Of a DNA stretch of 64,000 bases, positions 16,871 to 29,282 are shown piece after piece. The notes beneath the pieces are model-generated. The model saw nothing but the letters and a program-made list of their open reading frames with translations. It was not told where the DNA came from and made no database searches. The stretch's first letter is position 1, and every line of letters starts with the position of its first letter. Origin of the DNA: Candidatus Izimoplasma sp. HR2 (lineage in GTDB: Bacteria; Bacillota_I; Bacilli_A; Izemoplasmatales; Izemoplasmataceae); the NCBI GenBank assembly GCA_000753575.1, contig JRFF01000009.1:60777-124776 (forward strand), given 5' to 3'. The position numbers were made by a program, and so were the translations under genes.

Positions 16871-18814
16871 TTATATATTTTTATAAACTTTTGCAATGTT
16901 TTCTTTAGTGAATCCAAAGTATTTAATTGCTACACCACCAGGTGCACTAACTCCAAATCTATCAATTCCAACTACAGTATTTGCGAATCTATACCATAAA
17001 TCAGGACTACCCATTTCTAAAGCTATCCTTTTAGTAATCTTACTTGGTAATACTTCTTCCTGATATTCTTTGCTTGTGTATTTAAATACATCCATACAAG
17101 GCATAGATACTACTCTTACTTTAATTCCTTCTTTGGCAAGTAACTCTTGTGTATCAATAGCCAGTCCTACTTCACTACCTGTTGCTATTAAGATTCCTTC
17201 AAAGTCTTTCATATCACTAATTACATAAGCACCTTTTATAAAGTCTTCGTAATTAGTTTCTTTTTTAACTTCTAAGTTTTGTCTTGATAAAGTAATTACC
17301 GTTGGAGTCGAAGTCGCTTCTAAAGCAAATCTATAACTAAACGCTGTTTCATTAGCATCACATGGTCTAAGTACGTTAACGTTAGGAGTAGTTCTTAACA
17401 TTGATAACTGTTCAACTGGTTCATGAGTTGGACCATCTTCTCCAACTGCGACAGAGTCATGAGTGAATATATAGATTGAAGGTAATCCCATAATCGCAGC
17501 CATTCTAACTGAAGGTTTTAAGTAATCAGCAAATACGAAGAACGCTCCACTAAATCCTTTTAATCCATGTAATGTAATACCGTTAACGAGCGCTGCCATA
17601 GCGTGTTCTCTAACACCATAACTTATATTTCTACCAAGTCTATTATCTTTAGTGAAATCTCCGTTAATTCCTTTAGCTTTTGTTGATTTAGTTAAATCAG
17701 CACTACCACCAATAAGTTCAATTAAAGTTTCAGATAACTTAGTTAATACTTTACCACCAGTTACTCTAGTTGCTTCATTAGTACCAATAGGCATAGTTTC
17801 TAATACTTCTTCATAATTAATATCTAATTTACCATTAATAATGTTTTCTAATTTTTGTGCTAATTCAGGATACTTTTCTTTATAATCTTCAAACAAATTA
17901 TCCCAATCATTCATCGCAGTTTCACCGCGTTGAATTGTATTTTTAAAGAAATCTTCATAAACTTCATCAGGAGCACTAAATTCTGGATAATTATAATCCA
18001 TTCTTTTTCTCATTAAATCTGTTTCTTCTTTTCCTATTGGAGAACCATGAGTTGAACTTTTACCTGCATCTTTAGAACCAAATCCAATAATAGATTTAAC
18101 TTCAATAATTGAAGGTTTGTTAGTTAACTTCGCAGCTTCAATAGCTTTATTTAATTCATCTAAATCATTCACGTCTTCAACACGTGAATAATCCCAATTC
18201 ATTGATTCATATTTTTCTTTAACATTTTCAGTGTTTGCCCACGCAAGAGGACCATCTAATTGAATATCATTTGAATCATATAAAACGATTAGTTTTTCTA
18301 ATCCTAAATTACCAATTAAACTCATTGCTTCTTGAGTAACACCTTCTTGTAAATCTCCATCACCACATATTGTATATGTATAATGATCAATTACGTTAAA
18401 TCCTTCTTTATTAAATGTAGCAGCTAAATAATTTTCAGCCAGTGCCATACCAGCAGCCATAGGAATACCTTGCCCTAAAGGTCCACTTGTAGCGTCAATT
18501 CCTTTAGTATGTAAATACTCAGGATGACCTGGAGTTAAAGAATTTAATTGTCTAAACTCTTTTAAATCTTGTATCTCAACACCAAATCCAGCTAAGTGTA
18601 ATAAAGGATATAACATTCCTGTTGCATGTCCTGCAGCTAAAATAAATCTATCTCTATTAAACCATAATGGATTACTAGGTGTAACTCTCATATGTTTTGT
18701 ATATAAACTGTAGATAATAGGTGCAGCACCTAATACTATTCCTGGATGTCCACTATTTGCTTTATTAATTGCATCCATTCCTAAAAACCGTATTGCATTA
18801 ATTGATGTATTCAT
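16871..18814 (-). CDS. tkt: Transketolase
   Basis: Thiamine-diphosphate enzyme of the non-oxidative pentose phosphate pathway; with pgk and tpiA nearby it links pentoses (including PRPP supply for the pur and pyr operons) to glycolysis. The 647-residue protein shows AINKANSGHPG at the N-terminus, GPLGQGIPMAAGMALAE, the diphosphate/metal motif GDGDLQEGVTQEA to DSNDIQLDG, and the Glu of the second domain in YGVREHAMAALVNG. Histidines in THDSVAVGEDGPTHEP complete the site. The start follows AGGAGG. The gene is monocistronic. Confidence 0.97.
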   Translation of the reverse strand: MNTSINAIRFLGMDAINKANSGHPGIVLGAAPIIYSLYTKHMRVTPSNPLWFNRDRFILAAGHATGMLYPLLHLAGFGVEIQDLKEFRQLNSLTPGHPEYLHTKGIDATSGPLGQGIPMAAGMALAENYLAATFNKEGFNVIDHYTYTICGDGDLQEGVTQEAMSLIGNLGLEKLIVLYDSNDIQLDGPLAWANTENVKEKYESMNWDYSRVEDVNDLDELNKAIEAAKLTNKPSIIEVKSIIGFGSKDAGKSSTHGSPIGKEETDLMRKRMDYNYPEFSAPDEVYEDFFKNTIQRGETAMNDWDNLFEDYKEKYPELAQKLENIINGKLDINYEEVLETMPIGTNEATRVTGGKVLTKLSETLIELIGGSADLTKSTKAKGINGDFTKDNRLGRNISYGVREHAMAALVNGITLHGLKGFSGAFFVFADYLKPSVRMAAIMGLPSIYIFTHDSVAVGEDGPTHEPVEQLSMLRTTPNVNVLRPCDANETAFSYRFALEATSTPTVITLSRQNLEVKKETNYEDFIKGAYVISDMKDFEGILIATGSEVGLAIDTQELLAKEGIKVRVVSMPCMDVFKYTSKEYQEEVLPSKITKRIALEMGSPDLWYRFANTVVGIDRFGVSAPGGVAIKYFGFTKENIAKVYKNI

Positions 18815-18971
18815 TATTTTCCTCCTAAAAATACAACTTAAAATATTAATTCTTGATGGTAAATATTATACAATAAACTTGTATGTTTTGAAAGGATAAT
18901 AGAAAAAATCAATGTCTTTTTTATCAAACAAATTTAATATTGAAAATAATGTAATATTTTAATATTTTTTA

Positions 18972-19000
18972 TTGCAGTTTTTTAAAATATACTATATACT
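18972..19000 (+). promoter_or_regulatory. Promoter of the pyr operon
   Basis: TTGCAG and TATACT are separated by 17 nt. The start would be near 19007, leaving a leader of about 145 nt that holds the PyrR loop and the attenuator. In the rest of the 337-nt gap between tkt and pyrB (18815-18971) I see only AT-rich sequence and a TATAAT-like box for tkt. Confidence 0.75.
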
Positions 19001-19019
19001 TAAAGTAGCTTTTTAAATT

Positions 19020-19033
19020 AGTCCAGAGAGACT
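19020..19033 (+). promoter_or_regulatory. PyrR RNA-binding loop
   Basis: AGTCCAGAGAGACT forms an AGTC/GACT stem closing the CAGAGA hexaloop, matching the conserved PyrR binding site (UCCAGAGAGGCU core). When PyrR with UMP binds this anti-antiterminator, the downstream terminator at 19095-19133 can form. The pyrR gene is second in the same operon. Confidence 0.88.
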
Positions 19034-19094
19034 TATAAGAGTATATATTATTTTCGATGAAAATAAATTTTTTCAATAAAATAATACAACTTAT

Positions 19095-19133
19095 AAAATT
19101 CTTCCTGGTCTATGACTGGCAAGAATTTTTTTT
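19095..19133 (+). terminator. PyrR-controlled attenuator terminator
   Basis: The stem AAAATTCTT / AAGAATTTT continues through a C-C mismatch into CTGGTC / GACTGG with a TAT loop, followed by a T run, and ends about 19 nt before pyrB. CCTGG in the stem can also pair with CCAG of the PyrR loop region, giving a plausible antiterminator. Confidence 0.85.
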
Positions 19134-19151
19134 ATAATATAAGGAGGAAAA

Positions 19152-20018
19152 ATGAAAAATTTATTTGCATTGAAGGATTTATCAGTTGTAGACATTAACG
19201 GTATTTTAGAAGAAGCCATTGAATTCAAAAATGGAAAGAAGTATGACAAACTTGAGGGTAAATCAGTAGTTAATATGTTCTTTGAAAACAGTACAAGAAC
19301 ACTTTACAGCTTTCTTAAAGCAGAAAGCAACATGATGATGGATGAAACTAACTTTAACCCTGATACATCAAGTTTAAAAAAAGGAGAAAGTTTATATGAC
19401 ACTGTAAAAACTTTCGAATCCTTAGGTTATGACTGTTTTGTTATTAGACACAGTCAAAACAATTACTATAGACAACTCACTAACATTAATGTTCCAATCT
19501 TAAACGGTGGAGATGGAACAGGTAATCATCCAACTCAAAGTCTTTTAGATTTAATGACAATCAAAGAAAACTTTGGAGATTTTGAAGGACTTAAAATTAC
19601 TATTGTTGGAGACATAAGACATTCTAGAGTTGCACACACAAATATTGCTGTAATGAAAAGACTTGGAATGAAAGTATATGTTTCAGGTCCAAAAGAATTT
19701 GATGATGGTTCTGGAGAATATATTGAATTTGAAAAAGCAATAAAGGAAATGAATATAATTATGCTTTTACGTGTCCAATATGAAAGACATGGATATTGTA
19801 TGACTCTCGAAAAAGATGAATACTTGAAAAAGTATGGACTTATTATGGAAAGAGTAAACAAAATGAAAGATGATGCAATTATTATGCATCCAGCGCCATT
19901 TAATAGAAAAGTTGAAATTGATGACCCTGTTGTTGAATGTAAAAAATCAAGAATATTTGAACAGATGGCAAATGGAGTATTTGTCCGTATGGCTGTCTTA
20001 AAATGGGCATTGGAGTAA
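19152..20018 (+). CDS. pyrB: Aspartate carbamoyltransferase catalytic subunit
   Basis: Condenses carbamoyl phosphate with aspartate, the committed step of pyrimidine synthesis. The 288-residue protein has the carbamoyl phosphate loop FFENSTRTLYSF near residues 43-54, then GGDGTGNHPTQSLLDL, and HPAPFNRKVEID near the C-terminus. It is slightly shorter than typical (about 300). AAGGAGG precedes the ATG. It is the first gene of pyrBRCKDFE and lies directly behind the PyrR attenuator. No carbamoyl phosphate synthetase genes accompany it and no pyrI is present. Confidence 0.97.
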   Translation: MKNLFALKDLSVVDINGILEEAIEFKNGKKYDKLEGKSVVNMFFENSTRTLYSFLKAESNMMMDETNFNPDTSSLKKGESLYDTVKTFESLGYDCFVIRHSQNNYYRQLTNINVPILNGGDGTGNHPTQSLLDLMTIKENFGDFEGLKITIVGDIRHSRVAHTNIAVMKRLGMKVYVSGPKEFDDGSGEYIEFEKAIKEMNIIMLLRVQYERHGYCMTLEKDEYLKKYGLIMERVNKMKDDAIIMHPAPFNRKVEIDDPVVECKKSRIFEQMANGVFVRMAVLKWALE

Positions 20019-20022
20019 AAGA

Positions 20023-20547
20023 ATGGAAAAAATAATTATTGATTCAGAAACACTAAAAAGAACAATTAGAAGAATTTCTTATGAAATTTTAGAAAAAAAT
20101 AATAGTATTGAAAATGTTGTTTTAATTGGAATTAAAACTAAAGGAATTAACTTAGCAAAGATAATTCAATATAATATCCTACATATTGAAGGAATAAAAC
20201 TTAATCTTGGATCTATTGATATCTCACCTTACCGTGATGATATCAAATCTGATATTTCAAAAGAAATAAATAAAGAGACTGTACCTTTTTCAATTGAAGA
20301 CAAAATTGTTATTTTAATTGATGATGTACTATATACAGGGCGAACTATTAGAGCTGCGATGGATGCGATAATGGATTTAGGACGTCCTAAAAGAATTGAA
20401 TTAACAATATTAATTGATCGAGGACATCGTCAATTACCAATAAAAGCAAACTATATTGGTAAGAATATTCCAACATCTGAAGACGAATTAATCAAAGTAA
20501 TTTTAACTGATTTATCAGCTGATGATAAAGTTTTAATTATTAAGTAA
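20023..20547 (+). CDS. pyrR: PyrR, uracil-sensing RNA-binding attenuator protein
   Basis: Binds pyr mRNA when UMP is plentiful and causes termination in the leader; many PyrR proteins also have uracil phosphoribosyltransferase activity. The 174-residue phosphoribosyltransferase fold has the PRPP motif VILIDDVLYTGRTIRAA near residues 92-108 and the basic patch RGHRQLPIKANYIGKNIPTS typical of PyrR. It starts 4 nt after pyrB. Its position second in the operon gives autoregulation; in Bacillus pyrR comes first. Confidence 0.95.
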   Translation: MEKIIIDSETLKRTIRRISYEILEKNNSIENVVLIGIKTKGINLAKIIQYNILHIEGIKLNLGSIDISPYRDDIKSDISKEINKETVPFSIEDKIVILIDDVLYTGRTIRAAMDAIMDLGRPKRIELTILIDRGHRQLPIKANYIGKNIPTSEDELIKVILTDLSADDKVLIIK

Positions 20548-21826
20548 ATGCTGATGAAAATATTACTTAAAAACGGAAAAATTCTATCTAAAGATGATTT
20601 AATCCCAAAAGATATTTTAATAGAAGACGAAATAATAATTTCTATTAAAGATGAAATAGAAGAAACAAAAGAAATGAAAGTTATTGATGTTAATAATAAC
20701 TTCATTTCTCCTGGATTTATTGATATGCATGTACATTTAAGAGAACCAGGTAACCCTGAAAAAGAAACAATCAGAACAGGTACAATGGCCGCTGCAAGAG
20801 GTGGATATAGTCTTGTTTGCGCAATGCCTAATACAATTCCTACTCCAGATACAATCGAAAATTTAACAGCTTTAAAAGAAAAAATAAAAAAGGATGCAGT
20901 TATTAAAGTGCTTGCGTACGCTCCTATCACAGTTAATCAAAAACATGACGCAGATCTTGTTGATATGAATAGCTTAAAAAATGATGTTTGTGGATTTTCA
21001 AATGATGGATTTGGAATTCAAAGTACTAAACAAATGTATGAAGCAATGAATAACGCTTATCGTTATGAAACTTTGATTGCTGCACACTGTGAAGATGAAG
21101 GACTATTATATGATGGATATGTTCATAAAGGTATTAAAGCCTTAGAAAATGGATGGCATGGAATTACTAGTTTATCTGAAAGTATCCAAATTGCACGTGA
21201 CACTTTAATTGCAGAAGAAACAAATGCAAAATACCATGTTTGCCACATCTCTACTAAAGAAGGTGTCAGAATTGTAAGAGACGCAAAAAAAAGAGGTGTT
21301 AATGTATCTTGTGAAGTTACTCCACATCATCTTCTTCTGACAGAATTTGATGTTCAAAACAGTAATTTTAAAATGAATCCCCCTGTAAGAGGGATCGATG
21401 ATAAGTATTCTTTAATTTCAGGATTGCTTGACGGAACAATTGATTGTATTGTTACTGATCATGCTCCTCATACTTTAGAAGAAAAAAATAAAGGATTAAA
21501 AACAGCACCTTTTGGAATTGTAGGACTAGAAACTGCCTTTCCTCTTATTTATACAAACCTTGTAAAAACTAATATAGCAAAACTAAGTGATGCTATAAAG
21601 TGGTTTAGCCTTAATCCTGCTAAAAGACTTAACTTAGGTTATGGAAATCTTATAGAAGGTAGAGTCGCAGATATTACAATAATTGATCTACATACTAAAA
21701 AAGCAATTGATAAAGAACAATTCTTCTCTAAAGGAAGAAATACACCATTTGATAAGTGGGTATGTGAAGGATGGCCTATAATGACTATAGTTAACGGTAA
21801 AATTGCTTATAAGGATTGTGATTATT

Positions 21827-21837
<11 letters not shown>
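20548..21837 (+). CDS. pyrC: Dihydroorotase
   Basis: Zinc amidohydrolase that cyclises carbamoyl aspartate to dihydroorotate. The 429-residue protein has the metal-binding DMHVHLREPG near residue 58, further histidines in AAHCEDEG and CHISTKEG, and the catalytic Asp in CIVTDHAPHTLEEK. This is the longer class I type usual in Firmicutes. The start ATG abuts the pyrR stop codon and has only a weak ribosome site; an alternative ATG two codons later is equally possible. Coupled translation with pyrR is likely. Confidence 0.96.
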
Positions 21838-24156
<2,319 letters not shown>

Positions 24157-24157
<1 letters not shown>

Positions 24158-24789
24158 TGGAAAAAACAATAGCTAAAGAACTACTTAAAATAAATGCAGT
24201 TTTCCTAAAACCAAACGACCCTTTCACTTGGGCAAGTGGAATAAAATCACCAATATATTGTGACAATAGACTAACTTTATCTTTTCCTAAAACAAGGGAT
24301 ATAATAGAAAAAGCATTAGCTTCAAAAGTAAAAGAACAATATCCAGAAGCTGATATGATTATCGGTACTGCAACCGCAGGTATTGCACACGCTGCTTTAG
24401 TTGCTGATATCTTAAATCTTCCAATGGGATACGTAAGAGGTAGTAGTAAAACTCATGGTAGAAATAATGTTATTGAAGGATTAGTAAAAAAAGGAATGAA
24501 AGTAGTTGTAATTGAAGATTTAATATCAACTGGAGGATCTTGTATTCGAGTTGTTGAAGTTCTTAGAGAAGCAGGTCTTGATGTTCTTGGTGTTGTATCA
24601 ATCTTTACATATAATCTAGTAAAAGGTTTTGATACATTCAAACAAGCTAATGTTGAATATTATTCAATTACTAATTATGATATTTTAATAGAAGTTGCTT
24701 TAGAACAAGGATACATTAAGGAATTTGATCTTAATAAATTACATCAATGGAAAATAGATCCAAGTGATGAATCTTGGATTAAAAAATAA
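24157..24789 (+). CDS. pyrE: Orotate phosphoribosyltransferase
   Basis: Couples orotate to PRPP to give OMP. The 210-residue protein has [15 protein letters not shown] in the N-terminal orotate loop, a flexible loop [14 protein letters not shown], and the PRPP motif [17 protein letters not shown] near residues 113-130. It overlaps the pyrF stop codon by one base and closes the operon; a strong bidirectional terminator follows immediately. Confidence 0.97.
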
Positions 24790-24796
24790 AAAAAAT

Positions 24797-24834
24797 AAAA
24801 AACCTTAAAACTGAGTTTAGTTTTAAGGTTTTTT
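24797..24834. terminator. Bidirectional terminator between pyrE and purD
   Basis: A perfect 16-bp stem (24797-24812 with 24819-24834) flanked by A and T runs. It serves the convergent pyr and pur operons. Confidence 0.92.
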
Positions 24835-24878
24835 ATTTCTAATATTTTATCTATAGGATTTATCACAAATATTTCTTT

Positions 24879-26126
24879 CTACTTCTTTACAGACTTAGCT
24901 CCAATATCTGTGCGATAAATTAGGTTCTCACATTCTATATTTTTTACATTTATATAAGCATTCTCTTTTGCTTCCTCAATTGTTTTACCTTTTCCAGTAA
25001 CAAGCAATACTCTTCCTCCATTAGTAAATAACTCTTTATCAATCATCTTTGTTCCCATATGAAATAATGGACTATCAGTTTTATTAATACCTGATATCTT
25101 ATGATTAATACTATACTTATTTGGATACCCTTTAGAAGCAAGTACTACTCCTAAATAATAATCATTATCCCACACTATTTCTTTAACAGTGCTATGAAGT
25201 AAATTGTTAATAATTTCTAGAAAATCTGTCTTTAATTTAGGTAAAATAACTTCAGCTTCAGGATCTCCGAATCTTGCGTTAAACTCAATAACTTTTGGAC
25301 CATCTATTGTTTGGATTAATCCACCATATAAAAATCCAGTGAAGTTATATTTTTCTTTAACTAGTCCCTTAGCTGCTTTTTTCATAACATTAAGAACTGC
25401 GTAGTCTACACTTTCTTTACTAATAATTGGTACTGGGCTATAAACTCCCATCCCACCAGTATTTGGTCCAAGATCATTATCAAGTAATCTCTTGTGATCT
25501 TGTGCTATTGGCATAGGAATAACTATCTCATCATGAACAAAGGCCATTAAACTAAACTCTTCACCCTCTAAAAATTCTTCGATAATTACACTGCCATTTC
25601 CATACTTTTTATCTTCTAACATTATTTTAAGTGCATTAACTGCCTCATCTTTTGTAGTAGCCACTACTACTCCTTTTCCAGCAGCAAGTCCATCATACTT
25701 TATAACTATTGGGATTTCCTTTTTATCTAAATATTTTATTGCCTCATTATAGTTATCAAAGATTTGATATTCAGCTGTTGGAATATCATATTTTTTCATA
25801 ATCTCTTTAGCAAATGCTTTTGATGTTTCTATTTGCGCTGATTTTTTTGTTGGTCCAAATACAGATATATTTGATCCTAAAAAATAATCAGCAATTCCAT
25901 TTTCTAAATATACTTCACTTCCAGGAATAATTAAATGGATTTCTTCTTGAAGTGAAAACTCCATAATAGCTTTAAAATCAAGAGGATCAATATCGATAAT
26001 AGTAGCGTATTCTTTTATTCCAGGATTCCCTTTTGCGACAAATAAACTATTTATTAACTTTGATTTACTAACAACGTAAGCTAGCGCGTGTTCTCTTCCA
26101 CCTTGTCCTAATATCAATACATTCAT
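24879..26126 (-). CDS. purD: Phosphoribosylamine-glycine ligase (GARS)
   Basis: ATP-grasp ligase joining glycine to phosphoribosylamine, the second step of purine synthesis. The 415-residue protein starts MNVLILGQGGREHALAY, contains KYDGLAAGKGVVVA and EEFLEGEEFSLM in the ATP-grasp domain, and FNARFGDPEAEVILP for metal and substrate binding. It follows purH by 11 nt and is the last gene of purEKLCFMNHD. Confidence 0.97.
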   Translation of the reverse strand: MNVLILGQGGREHALAYVVSKSKLINSLFVAKGNPGIKEYATIIDIDPLDFKAIMEFSLQEEIHLIIPGSEVYLENGIADYFLGSNISVFGPTKKSAQIETSKAFAKEIMKKYDIPTAEYQIFDNYNEAIKYLDKKEIPIVIKYDGLAAGKGVVVATTKDEAVNALKIMLEDKKYGNGSVIIEEFLEGEEFSLMAFVHDEIVIPMPIAQDHKRLLDNDLGPNTGGMGVYSPVPIISKESVDYAVLNVMKKAAKGLVKEKYNFTGFLYGGLIQTIDGPKVIEFNARFGDPEAEVILPKLKTDFLEIINNLLHSTVKEIVWDNDYYLGVVLASKGYPNKYSINHKISGINKTDSPLFHMGTKMIDKELFTNGGRVLLVTGKGKTIEEAKENAYINVKNIECENLIYRTDIGAKSVKK

Positions 26127-26137
26127 TTATCTCACTC

Positions 26138-27673
26138 CTAGTGTTTAAAGTGTCTATTACCAGTAAATACCATTGTAATTCCTAATTCATTACAAGCATT
26201 TATTGAATCTTTATCTCTAATAGATCCACCTGGTTGGATTATTCTTTTTACTCCATACTTACTAGCTAACTTAACTACATCATCAAATGGGAAAAAAGCA
26301 TCACTTGATAATGTTAAGTCTTCAGTATGTCCATACTTTTTAGCCCACGAGAGTGCAATTTCTGCGGCTCCTACTCTGTTCATTTGTCCAGCTCCAACAC
26401 CAACTGTTTGGTGATTCTTAGTAATTACAATAGCGTTAGATTTAACGTGTTTTACTACTTTCCAAGCAAAATATAATTCATCTAATTCTTCTTCTGAAAG
26501 ACTAGAATTTGTTACTATTTTTGAATCTTCTTTTCTTACAATATAATCATCTAATTCTTGAACTAATACGCCACCATTAACAGTTGTAAATTGGTAAGAA
26601 TCTGAATTAATCTTTGTAGTATCTAGTTTCAGAACTCGTAAATTCTTCTTCTTTGATAGAATCTTTAAAGCATCTTTTTGATACTCAGGAGCGATAATTA
26701 TTTCTAAGAATATTGTATTCAATTCTTCAGCTAATTTAGATGTTACTTCTCTATTTAAAGCCACAATTCCACCAAAGATAGATACAGGATCACTATTTTT
26801 AGCTTTTGTAAATGCATCTTCAATATTAGTTGATGATCCTACTCCACATGGATTCATATGTTTAAGAGCAACTACAGTTGGATTACTAAACTCCTTTAGT
26901 ATATTAATCGCAGAGTTAGCATCTTGGATATTATTGTAAGATAATGCTTTCCCATTTAATAATTCTGTATTTAATAATGAATATTCTGAATTGCTAGATC
27001 TATATAAAATTGCTTCTTGATGAGGATTTTCACCATATCTTAATTCTTGAACAAACTCATAAGTACTTATTAAGTTTTTAGGACTATTAATATTGAGTAT
27101 TTCAGTAAAGTAATTTGATATTACAGAATCATAAGATGCAGTTAATAAAAATGCTTTTGCGCTTAAATATTTTTTAGTAACTAGTAATGTATCTCCATTA
27201 TCTTTTATTTCTTGTAGAACTTTATCATAATCTTCAATATCTGATACAACAGTTACATATTGATAATTCTTAGCTGCACTTCTAATCATTGAAGGACCAC
27301 CAATATCAATTTGTTCTACAGCGTCATTAAATGTACATCCTTCTTTTTCAATAGTTTGTTTAAATGGATAAAGATTTACACAAACTAAATCAATATATTC
27401 AATATCATATTTATTAACTTGTGCAATATGACTTTCATTATCTCTAAGCGAAAGTAGTCCTCCGTGAATTTTTGGATGTAGTGTCTTAACTCTTCCATTA
27501 AGAATTTCAGGAAATGAAGTAACTTCTTCAATTGAGATAGTTTTTACATTTCCGTCTTCTAGGACTTTCTTTGTTCCACCAGTCGAAATAATTTCATAGC
27601 CACACTCAACTAAACCTTTTGTGAATTCTACTATATTTGTTTTATCACTTACACTTATCAAAGCTCTTTTCAT
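26138..27673 (-). CDS. purH: Bifunctional AICAR formyltransferase / IMP cyclohydrolase
   Basis: Performs the last two steps to IMP. The N-terminal IMP cyclohydrolase part (1-190) begins with RALISVSDKTNIVEFTKGL and includes STGGTKKVL and TLHPKIHGG. The C-terminal formyltransferase part has LRYGENPHQ, the catalytic Lys-His in VALKHMNPCGVG, and SDAFFPFDDVVKLA. At 511 residues the length is standard. It starts within 2 nt of the end of purN, so coupling is likely. Confidence 0.97.
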   Translation of the reverse strand: MKRALISVSDKTNIVEFTKGLVECGYEIISTGGTKKVLEDGNVKTISIEEVTSFPEILNGRVKTLHPKIHGGLLSLRDNESHIAQVNKYDIEYIDLVCVNLYPFKQTIEKEGCTFNDAVEQIDIGGPSMIRSAAKNYQYVTVVSDIEDYDKVLQEIKDNGDTLLVTKKYLSAKAFLLTASYDSVISNYFTEILNINSPKNLISTYEFVQELRYGENPHQEAILYRSSNSEYSLLNTELLNGKALSYNNIQDANSAINILKEFSNPTVVALKHMNPCGVGSSTNIEDAFTKAKNSDPVSIFGGIVALNREVTSKLAEELNTIFLEIIIAPEYQKDALKILSKKKNLRVLKLDTTKINSDSYQFTTVNGGVLVQELDDYIVRKEDSKIVTNSSLSEEELDELYFAWKVVKHVKSNAIVITKNHQTVGVGAGQMNRVGAAEIALSWAKKYGHTEDLTLSSDAFFPFDDVVKLASKYGVKRIIQPGGSIRDKDSINACNELGITMVFTGNRHFKH

Positions 27674-27674
27674 A

Positions 27675-28241
27675 CTATTCCTCCAATAATTTTATAATTG
27701 TATTTGGGTAAAGTAAATGTTCGATTTTATGTATTTCTTTTTCTATCTCTTCTCTTGAATTTAAAGATGAAATATCTAAACTCTTTTGAGCAATTATCTC
27801 ACCTGTATCAACACCTTCATCAACATAATGAACTGTGACTCCAGTAACCTTTACCTTATGTTCAATTGCTTGTCCAATCGCATCTATACCTTTAAAAGAA
27901 GGTAATAGTGATGGGTGGATATTTATAATTTTCTTATTATATTTAGATAAGATAGTTTTTCCTATTATTCTCATATACCCTGCTAAAACTATTAAATCAA
28001 TTTCATGTTCTTCTAATTTAGATAAAATGATATTTTCATATTCAATTTTCCTTGAAAAATCTTTTGGAGTAAATGTAAATACATTTTTATTTAATTTCTG
28101 GGCATGTTTTACAACTAAAGAATTTGGTTTATCAGATACTAAGAGTTCAACCTCTGCAATATTAGAATTAACATTTAATGCATCATTAATTGCTAAGAAG
28201 TTTGATCCAGTACCTGAAGCAAATATAGCTATCTTTTTCAT
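27675..28241 (-). CDS. purN: Phosphoribosylglycinamide formyltransferase (GART)
   Basis: Uses 10-formyltetrahydrofolate to formylate GAR. The 188-residue protein has IAIFASGTGSNFLAI at the N-terminus, the catalytic Asn-His segment NIHPSLLPSFKG near residues 105-116, and GVTVHYVDEGVDTG with the catalytic Asp. The ATG overlaps the stop codon of purM by one base. No formate-dependent purT is seen in the window. Confidence 0.96.
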   Translation of the reverse strand: MKKIAIFASGTGSNFLAINDALNVNSNIAEVELLVSDKPNSLVVKHAQKLNKNVFTFTPKDFSRKIEYENIILSKLEEHEIDLIVLAGYMRIIGKTILSKYNKKIINIHPSLLPSFKGIDAIGQAIEHKVKVTGVTVHYVDEGVDTGEIIAQKSLDISSLNSREEIEKEIHKIEHLLYPNTIIKLLEE

Positions 28242-29266
28242 TAGATAATCTTTACTCCTTTATTAGTTGTTACTTCTCCTATAACTTTAGGAGATAGTTT
28301 GAACTCATTTAAGATATCTAATGTTTTATCTTTATCTTCTTCTTTAATTACTAAAATCATTCCAATACCCATATTGAAAATATTGTACATTTCAGTTTCT
28401 TCTATCTCACCTAATTTTTGAATCAGGTAAAAAATTGGGTGAGTTGTAAATGAATCTTTATATATTGTCACACCTAAATTACTTGGAATAGCTCTAGGAA
28501 CATTTTCAATAAATCCTCCCCCAGTTATATGTGACAGTGAAGATACATTTACCTTATTCATTAGTTCTAAAATACCTTCTACATAAATTTTAGTTGGTTT
28601 TAATAGTTCTTCAATTAATGATATTTCTAATTCTTTAAAATTGTAATCTAGAGAGAAATTATTATCCTTAAAGAATACTTTTCTAACAAGTGAAAAACCA
28701 TTTGAATGAAGTCCTGATGAAGGTAATCCAATAAGTATATTACCTTCAGTTACATTATTTAAATCAATAATCTTTGATTTTTCAACTACACCTGTAGTAA
28801 AACCAGCTAGATCATAATGGTTACCATTATATACATCAGGCATCTCAGCAGTTTCTCCACCTATCAAAGATGCACCAGCTTGCTTACATCCTTCTGTTAT
28901 TCCTTTTATTATTTCTTCTATAGTATCAGGATTGTTTTCTCCAATAGCTATATAATCTAAAAAGAATAAAGGCTTTGCTCCTACAGTGACAATATCATTA
29001 ACACACATTGCAACTAAATCTATTCCAATTGATGAATGATTATTTGCATCTTGTGCTAGGAGCAATTTAGTACCAACTCCATCAGTCCCTGAAACTAATA
29101 CAGGTTCTTTTACATTGTATTTAGACAAGTCAAACATTCCACCAAAACCACCAATGTTTTGCATTGTACCTAAATTAAAAGTGGAAGATACATGTTTCTT
29201 AATTCTTGAAACAACTTCGTATCCTTTTTCAAGATTTACTCCTGATTCAAGATATTTTTTTGACAT
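28241..29266 (-). CDS. purM: Phosphoribosylformylglycinamidine cyclo-ligase (AIRS)
   Basis: ATP-dependent ring closure of FGAM to AIR. The 341-residue protein has the family motif VSGTDGVGTKLLLA near residue 58, MCVNDIVTVGAKPLFFLDY, IGGETAEMPDVY and ITGGGFIENVPRAIP. It belongs to the same PurM/PurL superfamily as the large enzyme at 31.4-35.1 kb. AGGAGG precedes its ATG, 16 nt after purF. Confidence 0.97.
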   Translation of the reverse strand: MSKKYLESGVNLEKGYEVVSRIKKHVSSTFNLGTMQNIGGFGGMFDLSKYNVKEPVLVSGTDGVGTKLLLAQDANNHSSIGIDLVAMCVNDIVTVGAKPLFFLDYIAIGENNPDTIEEIIKGITEGCKQAGASLIGGETAEMPDVYNGNHYDLAGFTTGVVEKSKIIDLNNVTEGNILIGLPSSGLHSNGFSLVRKVFFKDNNFSLDYNFKELEISLIEELLKPTKIYVEGILELMNKVNVSSLSHITGGGFIENVPRAIPSNLGVTIYKDSFTTHPIFYLIQKLGEIEETEMYNIFNMGIGMILVIKEEDKDKTLDILNEFKLSPKVIGEVTTNKGVKII

Positions 29267-29282
29267 AACTTGTTACCTCCTA

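Noticed and set aside
20451..20930. A 159-codon minus-strand open frame opposite pyrR/pyrC.
   Set aside because: Antisense shadow of conserved genes, with hydrophobic low-complexity sequence and no start signals.
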